Positions 1 to 6,314 of a DNA stretch of 7,623 nt are shown here, piece after piece. The DNA is taken from the NCBI GenBank assembly GCA_021832495.1, contig JAKBKR010000088.1, positions 1 to 7,623 of the forward strand, written 5' to 3'. The notes below the pieces were generated by a model. It had not been told where the DNA came from, did no database searches, and worked only from the letters and a program-made list of their open reading frames with translations. Each line of letters starts with the position of its first letter. Within the stretch, counting starts at the first letter, position 1. The stretch comes from a bacterium. GTDB taxonomy: Archaea; Thermoplasmatota; Thermoplasmata; Lutacidiplasmatales; UBA184. The translations under genes were made by a program, and so were the position numbers.

Positions 1-809
1 CGGATCACAAGCCGAAGGTATCCTTCAAGGAGCCGATGGCCATCCCCGTCAAGTTCGGGCCGTTTGTCCGGTGGGGAGAACGTCCCCAACCGGGAGCGGA
101 CCCCTCCGGACTCCTGCAGGAGCAGGGCATCATAGCCCTCCTCACGACCCGCGAGGGCGACGATGCCGATTCCCTCCTCGAAGAACAGCGGCAGGTTCTC
201 GATCCCCTCCTCCTCCGATGGCGGTAGGGTGACGGGGAAGTCGTCGGAATCGGGGAACGGAGGCGCGCCCAGAAGCCGCTGCCGGAGATGTTCCGGATCT
301 TCCCATCGACCTTCCCGTTCCATGGTCCGAATCAGCGCGTTCTCCCGCCGGCGATGGTTTGCGATCCACCCGGCGATCGGTGCCTTTTCGAACTCGGTGC
401 GTACATGCGCTAGTTCCTCTTCGAGGCCCCGAGGGTCGGAGACCCCTCGAGACTGGGTAGCACGTTCGAGTCCGTCGAAGACCACCCCGGGGCAACTCAG
501 GCAGACACTGGCCTGGGCTCGGGAACCGACGTGTACCGTGATGGGATATTCGATGCATGGGAAGGGGCGAGCACCGTAGCAACGACACCGGTTGTCCTTC
601 AGGAAGTGGCAGGCCCCTCCTTGGGGGCGGCACGCCACGAGCGCGTACCCCCCAGCCCCCGGTAGGAAGGGCGTGGCAGGCGCTATGCGTACGAGCGTTT
701 GGCGCTCCGCGGGCGTCACGGCGGGGGTGGCGTAGCAGCAAAGACCGCAGTCCGGGCGGCATTGGAACGAGAGTCCTTGGAGGAGGGAGATATCGAGGGG
801 GATCCCCAT
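1..809 (-). CDS. CxxxCxxCC (YkgJ/UPF0153-type) cysteine-cluster protein, 3' end missing
   Basis: An open reading frame of 269 codons runs from an ATG at 809 off the left edge with no stop. Residues 17-25 (CRPDCGLCC) are the CxxxCxxCC signature of the YkgJ/UPF0153 family, followed by the family's second block: C67-HFL, C75, Y78, R81-P82 and C85. Further cysteines at 60, 77, 103 and 106 give 11 in the first 106 residues and none in the next 160 or so. Family members are thought to bind zinc or an iron cluster, but no reaction is firmly known. The part after about residue 110 is not recognised; it is acidic and includes EEEG and FFEEG stretches. The gene starts 32 bp after the stop of the VWA gene on the same strand, so the two are probably co-transcribed. 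The start is moderately sure: a GGGAG lies only 2 nt before the ATG, and an in-frame TTG overlaps the upstream stop (843-845). Confidence 0.85.
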   Translation of the reverse strand, partial: MGIPLDISLLQGLSFQCRPDCGLCCYATPAVTPAERQTLVRIAPATPFLPGAGGYALVACRPQGGACHFLKDNRCRCYGARPFPCIEYPITVHVGSRAQASVCLSCPGVVFDGLERATQSRGVSDPRGLEEELAHVRTEFEKAPIAGWIANHRRRENALIRTMEREGRWEDPEHLRQRLLGAPPFPDSDDFPVTLPPSEEEGIENLPLFFEEGIGIVALAGREEGYDALLLQESGGVRSRLGTFSPPDKRPELDGDGHRLLEGYLRLVI

Positions 810-841
810 GGCTCCCGAAGGAGCGGTCCGTGCCGGGTCCT

Positions 842-2089
842 TCAAGAGCCTTGCGTGGTCCGCAACCGGTCCAAGAAGGCCTTGCCCACCTGGGCCGAGC
901 GGTCCCGCTCCCCGGACTCGAACGCGTTCAACATCTCGTTCGCGAGCGTAACTTTGTGATAGCGCACCGTGCTCGGGTGATAGTAGTGCGCCCCGGACAG
1001 CGTTGCGAACTCCCGCAAGTAGGGGGACCCATGGGTCGTCACGTCAATGACGATGGCGCTTAGATTGATTGCGGCGAAGGTGCGCGGAAGCATTTCGAGC
1101 TCTCGACGGACGTTGCCTCCCTGGACCATGGGGACGTTGGCCTTGCCGGTCGTCACTAAGATGAGGATCTTGACTGCATCGATCGTGTCGGCAAGGCGCA
1201 GGAGGAAGAGCTTGGCCCCCTCCATCACTCCGGAGGCAAACGGGCTCAGCCCGCCCCATTCTGCCCGCTGGAAGGTCTCCCGTACAACCTCGAGGTCCGA
1301 GGTGAAATCCGAGACGATCTGGGCGCGGTCCCCGCGGGAGTAGATGAGGGCCACCCGATCCCTCCGTTCGTAGGCATCGAGGAAGAGCGAGTGGACGATG
1401 GCTTCCATCTGCTCCCGGCTCTCTTCATCGTAGGTGCTCGTGTCGACCACGAGGCCGAGATATGATCCGATGCGGGCGTATCGGATGTTCTCCTGGATGT
1501 CTTGTTTCTGGATCTCAAGGCGGTTCGTGACCCGGGCCCCTCGCCGGATTGCCGCGCGGACCGTCGGGATGATCGCAATGTCCTGGGCCCCTTCGGGAGG
1601 AGCGGAACGGTAGGAAACGACCCGCCCCCGGCGCCCCACGACGAGCCGGCGCGAGGCCTTCCCACCATGGCGTATCGAGGAAAGGAGCTCCCCTTCCCGA
1701 TCCGCTGATAGCTCGTTGAGGATGCGCCGGAGCTTGATGTCCCGTCCGGTCTCTATCCGCTGCATGAGGTCGTTCACCGCCTCCTGTATCGGGGCGGCAT
1801 TTCGGTCCTTGACCAGGGCAAGAAACCGTCCCGTCTCAAGTTCGACAAAGTCCTTGTCCGCGATGAGGAAAGTGGTCAGAGTGTGTTCGCGTAGGTCCGG
1901 GACCCAACGTTCAAGATTCCGGTCGATTTGCCGCAAACCCTCGGGGGGCACTTCCGTGACCATGGCGCAGGGCACCCGGACGTACAGGGCATGCTGCTCT
2001 CGCGAGATCTCGTAGCCATACTGGCGGGGCAGGAGGAAACGGAAGTCCTCGACCCGCCCCCCCTCATCCCCCGATCCCGACCCGATCAT
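842..2089 (-). CDS. VWA-domain protein of the Mg-chelatase ChlD/BchD type, degenerate MIDAS
   Basis: This 415-aa protein has a C-terminal half matching chelatase subunit D. Residues 169-206 carry the lead-in (DIAIIPTVRAA, then DIQENIRYARIG). Residues 209-390 form the VWA fold, including FLDAYERRDRVALI (236-249) and the GKANVP loop (315-320). In ChlD/BchD the VWA domain binds a metal through a MIDAS site and docks on an AAA+ ring that drives metal insertion into a tetrapyrrole. Here DxSxS reads D216-T-S-T-Y220, the threonine of GGxTP is S282, and the aspartate of LLTDGRANVP is T314, so metal binding is doubtful. Residues 1-165 are not recognised, and the AAA-like part of true ChlD is absent. 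No transmembrane helix is seen. The ATG is favoured because a TATA box lies about 28 nt upstream, giving a leaderless message. It may act as a ChlD-like scaffold with an ATPase encoded elsewhere; the substrate is unknown. Confidence 0.88.
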   Translation of the reverse strand: MIGSGSGDEGGRVEDFRFLLPRQYGYEISREQHALYVRVPCAMVTEVPPEGLRQIDRNLERWVPDLREHTLTTFLIADKDFVELETGRFLALVKDRNAAPIQEAVNDLMQRIETGRDIKLRRILNELSADREGELLSSIRHGGKASRRLVVGRRGRVVSYRSAPPEGAQDIAIIPTVRAAIRRGARVTNRLEIQKQDIQENIRYARIGSYLGLVVDTSTYDEESREQMEAIVHSLFLDAYERRDRVALIYSRGDRAQIVSDFTSDLEVVRETFQRAEWGGLSPFASGVMEGAKLFLLRLADTIDAVKILILVTTGKANVPMVQGGNVRRELEMLPRTFAAINLSAIVIDVTTHGSPYLREFATLSGAHYYHPSTVRYHKVTLANEMLNAFESGERDRSAQVGKAFLDRLRTTQGS

Positions 2090-2113
2090 CCAATCTCACA
2101 ACGGCACCGGGCC

Positions 2114-2121
2114 CATATAAA
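2114..2121 (-). promoter_or_regulatory. TATA box of the VWA/CxxxCxxCC operon (possibly bidirectional)
   Basis: On the minus strand this reads TTTATATG, centred about 28 nt upstream of the ATG at 2089. That places transcription start at or next to the start codon and explains the lack of a Shine-Dalgarno site. On the plus strand the same bases read CATATAAA, also an acceptable archaeal TATA box. It could start the wHTH message near 2143 and give it a leader of about 100 nt. The minus-strand use is well supported by spacing; plus-strand use is a guess. Confidence 0.65.
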
Positions 2122-2124
2122 CGG

Positions 2125-2138
2125 GACCCCGGGGGGTC
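2125..2138. repeat. GACCCC/GGGGTC inverted repeat beside the shared TATA box
   Basis: Two perfect 6-bp arms (2125-2130 and 2133-2138) are separated by 2 bp. The element sits 4 bp from the TATA box, where a TFB-recognition element for the minus-strand promoter would be. A protein bound here could block TFB/TBP for the VWA operon. The composition is pure G/C apart from one A and one T, so a chance match in a GC-rich genome is possible. Confidence 0.4.
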
Positions 2139-2173
2139 GTGACAAATCTTCGCTCGCTGCCCCGGTCAGTTTG

Positions 2174-2208
2174 GATTGGTCGGGTCCACAGCGTGTTCCC
2201 GACCAGTC
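2174..2208. promoter_or_regulatory. 35-bp nested dyad, candidate operator or leader hairpin
   Basis: The core has perfect 8-bp arms TGGTCGGG (2177-2184) and CCCGACCA (2198-2205). Inside them is a second concentric pair, CAC (2187-2189) and GTG (2193-2195). Outside, GA (2174-2175) pairs with TC (2207-2208). All share the same centre, base 2191, and 13 of 17 position pairs are complementary. It lies between the divergent VWA operon and wHTH gene, 37 bp before the wHTH start. Dyads of this size suit a dimeric winged-helix repressor, and autoregulation by the adjacent gene is the simplest reading. If transcription of the wHTH gene starts near 2143 it would instead be a hairpin in the RNA leader. 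The dyad itself is directly visible; its function is inferred. Confidence 0.6.
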
Positions 2209-2245
2209 TTCTCGGGAAGTCCCTCTGGATCGTTGGAGCCCTTGG

Positions 2246-2549
2246 ATGGTGATTGGTGTAGCCATCCGCTCCTGCGCGGACCTTTCCCTCCGTATCTTGC
2301 GCCACCTCCTGGCCCAGGGCGGGATGGCCGGAGCGTACGGGAAGGACGATGTGGCCCCGCTCTCCCTGATCCAGAAGGGAGATCGCGGAAGGCATCGGAC
2401 TCCCCCATGACCATTTCAATGTGGCGCTCAAGAGGGTGGTCGTTAAGGGACTCGCGTCGGTAAGTACGCGGGTTGTGCGGGGCACCCCCCGACGTCTGCG
2501 GGTATACTTCTTGACCCGGGCTGGGACCGAGACGGTGCATGACCGCTGA
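2246..2549 (+). pseudogene. winged-helix transcriptional regulator with a +1 frameshift
   Basis: Two overlapping plus frames together encode one ~100-aa winged helix. The first runs from ATG 2246 (MVIGVAIRSC...) through a helix LSLRILRHLLAQ and the turn VAPLSLIQ. The second, after a shift around 2372-2380, continues REIAEGIGLPHDHFNVALKR, then VVVKGL, then the beta-wing VRGTPRRLRVYFLTRAG, and stops at TGA 2547-2549. Dropping one base from the AAGGG run at 2375-2379 restores a seamless LIQ-REIAEGIG helix-turn-helix. Without it, the first frame ends at 2410 after losing the recognition helix. A GGAG at 2235-2238 is well spaced for the ATG. The single-domain length suggests a DNA-binding dimer, probably acting on its own divergent region. 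It may be a sequencing error, a recent pseudogene or programmed frameshifting; the intact coding character on both sides argues against long decay. Confidence 0.75.
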
Positions 2550-2571
2550 AGGGCGGACGGGTACCGACCCC

Positions 2572-3180
2572 TCACGCCCGCGAGCGAGAGACCGGTCCCG
2601 GAGGGATCGCCGAGGCAAACAGGTGGGCGAGACGAAGCGGTTCGGGAAACGAGCCCCGGACGAGACATTTCTTCACGAGCTGGCGAGCCTCATCGGGGGT
2701 AGCACCGACTGCCGACATCCACAACGGACGCGGGCGCACAGACAGCGTGAATAGCGGGTGGGCGCGGAGCATCGCCACTGCATCCTCCCGGTGGGGGAGA
2801 TGTTGTCGAATAGCCCTTTCCATGGATCCGATATCTGGTGCGGCCCGGGTGACCGTGATCACCGGAAGTCCTGTGTCCGAGTTCAGCCGGGTGAGATCGA
2901 TCACATTGAACCCTCCGAGGGAGATCCCTCCGAGGAGGATGGCTTGGGCGGCCGCGCGGCTCCCCGATGAACGCACCAGCCTTGCCACCTCCTGTGTGGC
3001 GTCGTCTCCGTCCACGCGGACCTCTCCGCGCAAAACGCCCTCGACATAGGCCGGGAGGCTGACCACGAGGCCGACGACCGCTGTGGTCGGGGCTTCGAAG
3101 TCGAACGGGGCATCATCGAAGGCGAAGACACGAGGATGCGGTTTCGAGACCGTCAACCGAGCGCCTGGACGCCTTCCCAT
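2572..3180 (-). CDS. DUF99 family protein (endonuclease dU-like)
   Basis: This 202-aa protein matches DUF99 along its length, which is normal for the family. Visible blocks are F21-DDAPF (usual DDGPF), V46-EGVLRGEVRVDGDDAT, G84-GISLGGFNVID, TGLPVITV (103-110) and, near the C-terminus, RGSFPEPLRLAHLFAS. The family (Pfam PF01949) is mainly archaeal. One member, from Picrophilus, has, to my knowledge, been described as an endonuclease acting on deoxyuridine in DNA, and the motifs recall the RNase H-like endonuclease V fold. Two usually conserved spots differ here: glycine to alanine in DDGPF, and the aspartate of the LDG motif is G84. Activity is therefore uncertain. The ATG at 3180 is chosen because the conserved DD motif then begins at residue 22 and a TATA-like box lies about 25 nt upstream. 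The frame stays open further upstream to 3456, but that part overlaps the next gene's promoter and shows no family sequence. It converges on the wHTH gene with 22 bp between stops. Confidence 0.85.
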   Translation of the reverse strand: MGRRPGARLTVSKPHPRVFAFDDAPFDFEAPTTAVVGLVVSLPAYVEGVLRGEVRVDGDDATQEVARLVRSSGSRAAAQAILLGGISLGGFNVIDLTRLNSDTGLPVITVTRAAPDIGSMERAIRQHLPHREDAVAMLRAHPLFTLSVRPRPLWMSAVGATPDEARQLVKKCLVRGSFPEPLRLAHLFASAIPPGPVSRSRA

Positions 3181-3200
3181 GAAGGCAAGCAACGGAGGGG

Positions 3201-3208
3201 AAAGATAA
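3201..3208 (-). promoter_or_regulatory. TATA-like box of the DUF99 gene
   Basis: Minus-strand TTATCTTT is centred about 25 nt before the ATG at 3180, in a small A/T-rich patch of an otherwise GC-rich region. The spacing implies a leaderless or nearly leaderless transcript. The sequence is a weak match to the archaeal consensus. Confidence 0.45.
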
Positions 3209-3292
3209 CAGCTTGCGGGGAACCTTTTGCTGGCCACCCATCTTTCCGTCCAAAGTAAATCGACATGTGACGATGTACAAATCGGGGAACCG

Positions 3293-3298
3293 TTATAT
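3293..3298 (+). promoter_or_regulatory. TATA box of the large surface-protein gene
   Basis: TTATAT is centred about 26 nt before the ATG at 3322, the spacing expected for a leaderless archaeal message; no Shine-Dalgarno site precedes the ATG. A second A/T patch (CTATAT, 3311-3316) lies too close to the start to serve as its TATA box. The purine-rich GGGGAAC just upstream of the box (3284-3290) may serve as the TFB site. Confidence 0.6.
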
Positions 3299-3321
3299 CT
3301 CGGCGTGGGTCTATATCGAAC

Positions 3322-6267
3322 ATGACACCGAAATCTAAGTCTACCTATCTCTTGACCGCCGGGGCCATCGCACTCCTGGCGCTCCTTATCGTGCCGACTT
3401 CGGCCACCACTTTCGCTCCCGTCGCTCCCGGGGTCGATGTCATGGGGACTTCCCATTCTCGCGGTCCGATCCTAGACCACGGACTGCCCGGACTCCCTGC
3501 CGTGACCCCCGACGTCTGGACCGAGTTCCAGCACGACACGAACAATTCGGGCCGCTCGGCGAACAACCCCGTCCCGAGCACGCTCGCTTGGAACGTATCG
3601 CTACCGACCCTTCCCTCGGCGGCGTTGACACCGTACGTAGGCTCTCCAGTGGCCGGCTACGGGAATGTGTATATCCCTGAGGGAAATGCGATCTTCGCTT
3701 ACAACGCCTCCGAGGGCACATTGGTCTGGAACCGAACGCTGACCCCGGACGCGGGGGGTACCGGATTCGTGGTCGATGAGACCCCGCTCCTATGGAACGG
3801 CTGGCTCATCGTCTCGCAAGACTATCAGACCATCGTCGGCCCCAACCACCCGGCGTGCGGAGGGGCACCTCATTGCAGTTACGTGTACATCATGGACGCG
3901 CGCACGGGCCTAAACCTCGCGCATTTCGCTCCCGACCCGGCAGGAGCCCTCTGGAGCGGTAACCTAGTTCCCAGCTCCCCCATTCCCCTCGGCCCGAGCC
4001 AGTTTAGCGGACACGCCGGTTTCCTTCTTCTTGATGACGCCGGGTATGCCTACACCTTCGAGTGGAACGGTACAGCCCTCGTTCCGGTGGGCAGTAGTGT
4101 GACCGCCGTGGCCAACTATGGTCGCAATGAACGGACCACTTCCACGCCGGCCATCGCCTATATTCCCGGGGGAGGTTGGGCTGCCATCTCCCTGGATGCG
4201 GCGAACAACCGGTTGGATGCCCTGAACCTCAGCAACGCCACGAATCTGCCGTATCTCGCTGGCTACCCGCTCAATGTCCCGCTGGGGATGGGGGGAGGGA
4301 TCAATGTCAACTTTGTCGGAGGCACCGAGTCGAGTTCGGTCTCGGTAGCCAACCTCTCCACTGCGGGGGGTGCCTTCCCCGTCGCCTTCTTCGGGGACAA
4401 TCACGGTGGTACGGCTACCAGCTACCTGGTGGCGGTGAACCTCTCCAACGCAGCGGCTCCCCTTGACGCCGTGACACCGCTGAGCGCGACCGGTGCGGCC
4501 AACGACGGGGTCCTTTCGGCTCCCGCCCTCCTTCCGATGAACAACACTTCGGTCGGACTGATCGTTTCGGACCTGAACGGGTCGGTCAGTCGGTGGAACT
4601 ACACGGCACCTATTGGGGGAACGGCCAAGTTCACCCTAGACTGGGAAGATTCTCTCGGAAACCCGCAGTCGAGCGCGCTCTCCCCGGCGATCACCGGAGG
4701 CACGGTCTACTACGCGAATTCTACCGGGACGGTCTTTGCGCTCAATGCGACCACCGGGGCGATCGCATGGCAAGCCAACACAACGGCCGACATCCGCTCA
4801 TCCTTTGCCCTCGCCTATGATCGTCTATACGTAATGTCGGACCCGGCGAACTTGGCCGGCAAAGGCGCCGAGTTGAGTGCCTACGGAGCGGCCCCTCCCC
4901 CGGTGCTGAAGATCGTAACCACGAGCTATGCTCCCGACCCGGTAGCTTCCGGCGGCTCCACAACTATCAAAGTGAATGTGACCACGGGACCTGCCTTGGG
5001 TCCAAGGACTCCGGCGACCGGTGCGACCGTGAATGCCACCTTCCCCATCGGAACACCACGGACCCAATCTGCCCGTACGAATGCGAACGGAACGGCGACG
5101 TTCTCGTGGATGTCTCCCCCGGTGAGCCCGGTCGAATACAACATCAGCGCGGCCCTCGAAGCCAACCGGACGGGGGCCGCCCCGACCTCCTCGAGCATGG
5201 AGATCACGGTCCTTTCGGGAGGCACTTCGGGTTCGGGCCTGAGCGCCATGATCGGTTCGATCTCCCCGGTCAACTCCACGATAATCCCCGGGCAGTGGCA
5301 GAACCTCACCCTGACGGTTGACAACGCAACCGGGGTACCGGTCAACGGAGCTACCGCCGTGGTGATGCTCCATGGCCCAGGTACCGTCGTCGCGCAACCC
5401 GGCCCCACCGTGAACGGAAAGGCGGTCATCGAAGTACGGTCCAACTTGAACCTAGCGGTTTCGCAGCCCATCCTGGTCGGCGCAAACGTATCCGCGGGAG
5501 GGTATGCCAATGCCTATGCCGCGGCGGTGATCGAGGTCAGCGTGTCACCGGTGATCGCCCCCCCCGGCGCATCCCCGCTCGCGGCCACGATCCTTCCCGG
5601 TACCCTGACCCTTTGGACCGGGAACGTGACGAAGCTCACGGTGACGGTAGAGAACGCCAGTTCGAAGGTGCGGATCGTGAACGCCTCGGTCAGCCTGAGC
5701 CTCACCTCCGGCACGGGTACGACTGTCGCCCCGGCTACTACTACCACTAACGCAACGGGCATAGCGACCTTCACACTCACTGCAGGAAGTACTCCGGGTG
5801 CGGTGCTTGTCACAGCGGTGGTCCGAGCAACCGCCTACAACGCCACGAGCGCCTTCGCCTCGCTCTCGGTGATCGCGAGACCAGCCACTCCATCGACCAG
5901 CCAGAACAACACCGCTCCCTCATCGTCCTCGCTCACGGCGGCAGAGCTCCTCCTTGTCGGGCTCGTCATCCTCTTGGTCATCGCCTTGGCGCTCGCCCTG
6001 GCCCGCCGTCGCGGATCCTCGACCCCGCCGACATCGAAGGGTTCCGTAGCCGAGGAGGAGAAGCCTACGGAAGGGTCTGAAGCGCCGAAGTCCACCGCGG
6101 AGGAGGAGGGAAAGCCCGCGGGTCCCACGGCCGAGGAGGAGAAACCCGAAGAACCGTCGGAACCTGCCAAGGAATCCACCCCGGAAACTGACACTGACGA
6201 CTCTTTGCAGGAGGCTCCCTCCCCTGCTCCTTCTTCTTCGGAGGAGGGAAAGGGCACTGAAGGGTGA
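3322..6267 (+). CDS. secreted membrane-anchored surface protein: PQQ-like propeller plus three Ig-like modules
   Basis: This 981-aa protein is probably a cell-surface glycoprotein. In order it has a signal peptide (hydrophobic residues 9-25 after a KSK start) and a PQQ/WD-type beta-propeller from about 64 to 525. The propeller opens with the typical FQHDTNNSGRS and has blades such as GNVYIPEGNAIFAYNASEG and TVYYANSTGTVFALNATTGA. Three Ig-like beta modules follow (about 528-632, 640-743, 752-852), each with a GxATV- or NASV-type strand and a GxATF-like strand. Then come a Ser/Thr-rich stalk (853-872), one transmembrane helix (873-894) with an RRR stop-transfer signal, and an 84-residue acidic cytoplasmic tail. 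About 30 N-X-S/T sequons lie outside the membrane and none in the tail, which supports the topology. Its only cysteines, C179 and C185, may pair. Ligand and partners are unknown; adhesion, S-layer association or sensing are possible. I see no enzyme active site. Confidence 0.88.
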   Translation: MTPKSKSTYLLTAGAIALLALLIVPTSATTFAPVAPGVDVMGTSHSRGPILDHGLPGLPAVTPDVWTEFQHDTNNSGRSANNPVPSTLAWNVSLPTLPSAALTPYVGSPVAGYGNVYIPEGNAIFAYNASEGTLVWNRTLTPDAGGTGFVVDETPLLWNGWLIVSQDYQTIVGPNHPACGGAPHCSYVYIMDARTGLNLAHFAPDPAGALWSGNLVPSSPIPLGPSQFSGHAGFLLLDDAGYAYTFEWNGTALVPVGSSVTAVANYGRNERTTSTPAIAYIPGGGWAAISLDAANNRLDALNLSNATNLPYLAGYPLNVPLGMGGGINVNFVGGTESSSVSVANLSTAGGAFPVAFFGDNHGGTATSYLVAVNLSNAAAPLDAVTPLSATGAANDGVLSAPALLPMNNTSVGLIVSDLNGSVSRWNYTAPIGGTAKFTLDWEDSLGNPQSSALSPAITGGTVYYANSTGTVFALNATTGAIAWQANTTADIRSSFALAYDRLYVMSDPANLAGKGAELSAYGAAPPPVLKIVTTSYAPDPVASGGSTTIKVNVTTGPALGPRTPATGATVNATFPIGTPRTQSARTNANGTATFSWMSPPVSPVEYNISAALEANRTGAAPTSSSMEITVLSGGTSGSGLSAMIGSISPVNSTIIPGQWQNLTLTVDNATGVPVNGATAVVMLHGPGTVVAQPGPTVNGKAVIEVRSNLNLAVSQPILVGANVSAGGYANAYAAAVIEVSVSPVIAPPGASPLAATILPGTLTLWTGNVTKLTVTVENASSKVRIVNASVSLSLTSGTGTTVAPATTTTNATGIATFTLTAGSTPGAVLVTAVVRATAYNATSAFASLSVIARPATPSTSQNNTAPSSSSLTAAELLLVGLVILLVIALALALARRRGSSTPPTSKGSVAEEEKPTEGSEAPKSTAEEEGKPAGPTAEEEKPEEPSEPAKESTPETDTDDSLQEAPSPAPSSSEEGKGTEG
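6049..6147 (+). repeat. three AEEE-type repeats in the acidic cytoplasmic tail
   Basis: The units GCCGAGGAGGAGAAGCC (6049-6065), its GCGGAGGAGGAGGGAAAGCC variant (6097-6116) and GCCGAGGAGGAGAAACC (6130-6146) encode AEEEKP, AEEEGKP and AEEEKP. They sit about 30-50 bp apart within the intracellular tail of the surface protein. Such imperfect short repeats can change in number by slippage. They make a negatively charged, probably disordered tail that may contact cytoplasmic partners. Confidence 0.6.
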
Positions 6268-6286
6268 GCGTCCTGGCTCAGCAGCG

Positions 6287-6291
6287 TTAAG
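6287..6291 (+). promoter_or_regulatory. weak TATA-like box before the zinc-ribbon membrane protein
   Basis: TTAAG is centred about 26 nt before the GTG start at 6315, in the 47-bp gap after the surface-protein stop. The spacing fits a leaderless start but the match is poor. Read-through from the upstream gene is equally possible. Confidence 0.3.
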
Positions 6292-6314
6292 TTCGCGGCT
6301 GGCTGGTAGATCGT

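Noticed and set aside
142..762. 206-codon minus-strand open frame beginning at 762
   Set aside because: It is the alternative frame of the cysteine-cluster gene. Its product is arginine-, proline- and serine-rich with no family features, whereas the overlapping frame carries the CxxxCxxCC signature.
2174..2208. Dyad as part of a tRNA or box C/D RNA gene
   Set aside because: There is no cloverleaf, no TTC arm or CCA-end context, and no C or D box pair around it.
2139..2252. GTG-started plus frame (VTNLRSLPRSVW...) with a TATA box at suitable leaderless spacing
   Set aside because: It stops after 37 codons, shows no regulator-like sequence, overlaps the dyad and is in a different frame from the ATG at 2246. 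Kept only as a weak alternative small ORF.
2096..2668. 190-codon and 150-codon minus-strand open frames across 2096-2668
   Set aside because: Both are low-complexity R/P/S/G-rich shadows of the plus-strand wHTH gene and the divergent control region, and the longer one overlaps the end of the DUF99 gene.
3181..3456. N-terminal extension of the DUF99 frame up to 3456
   Set aside because: The extra 92 residues are not family-like and would overlap both divergent promoters and the surface-protein start. The ATG at 3180 fits family length and the TATA position.
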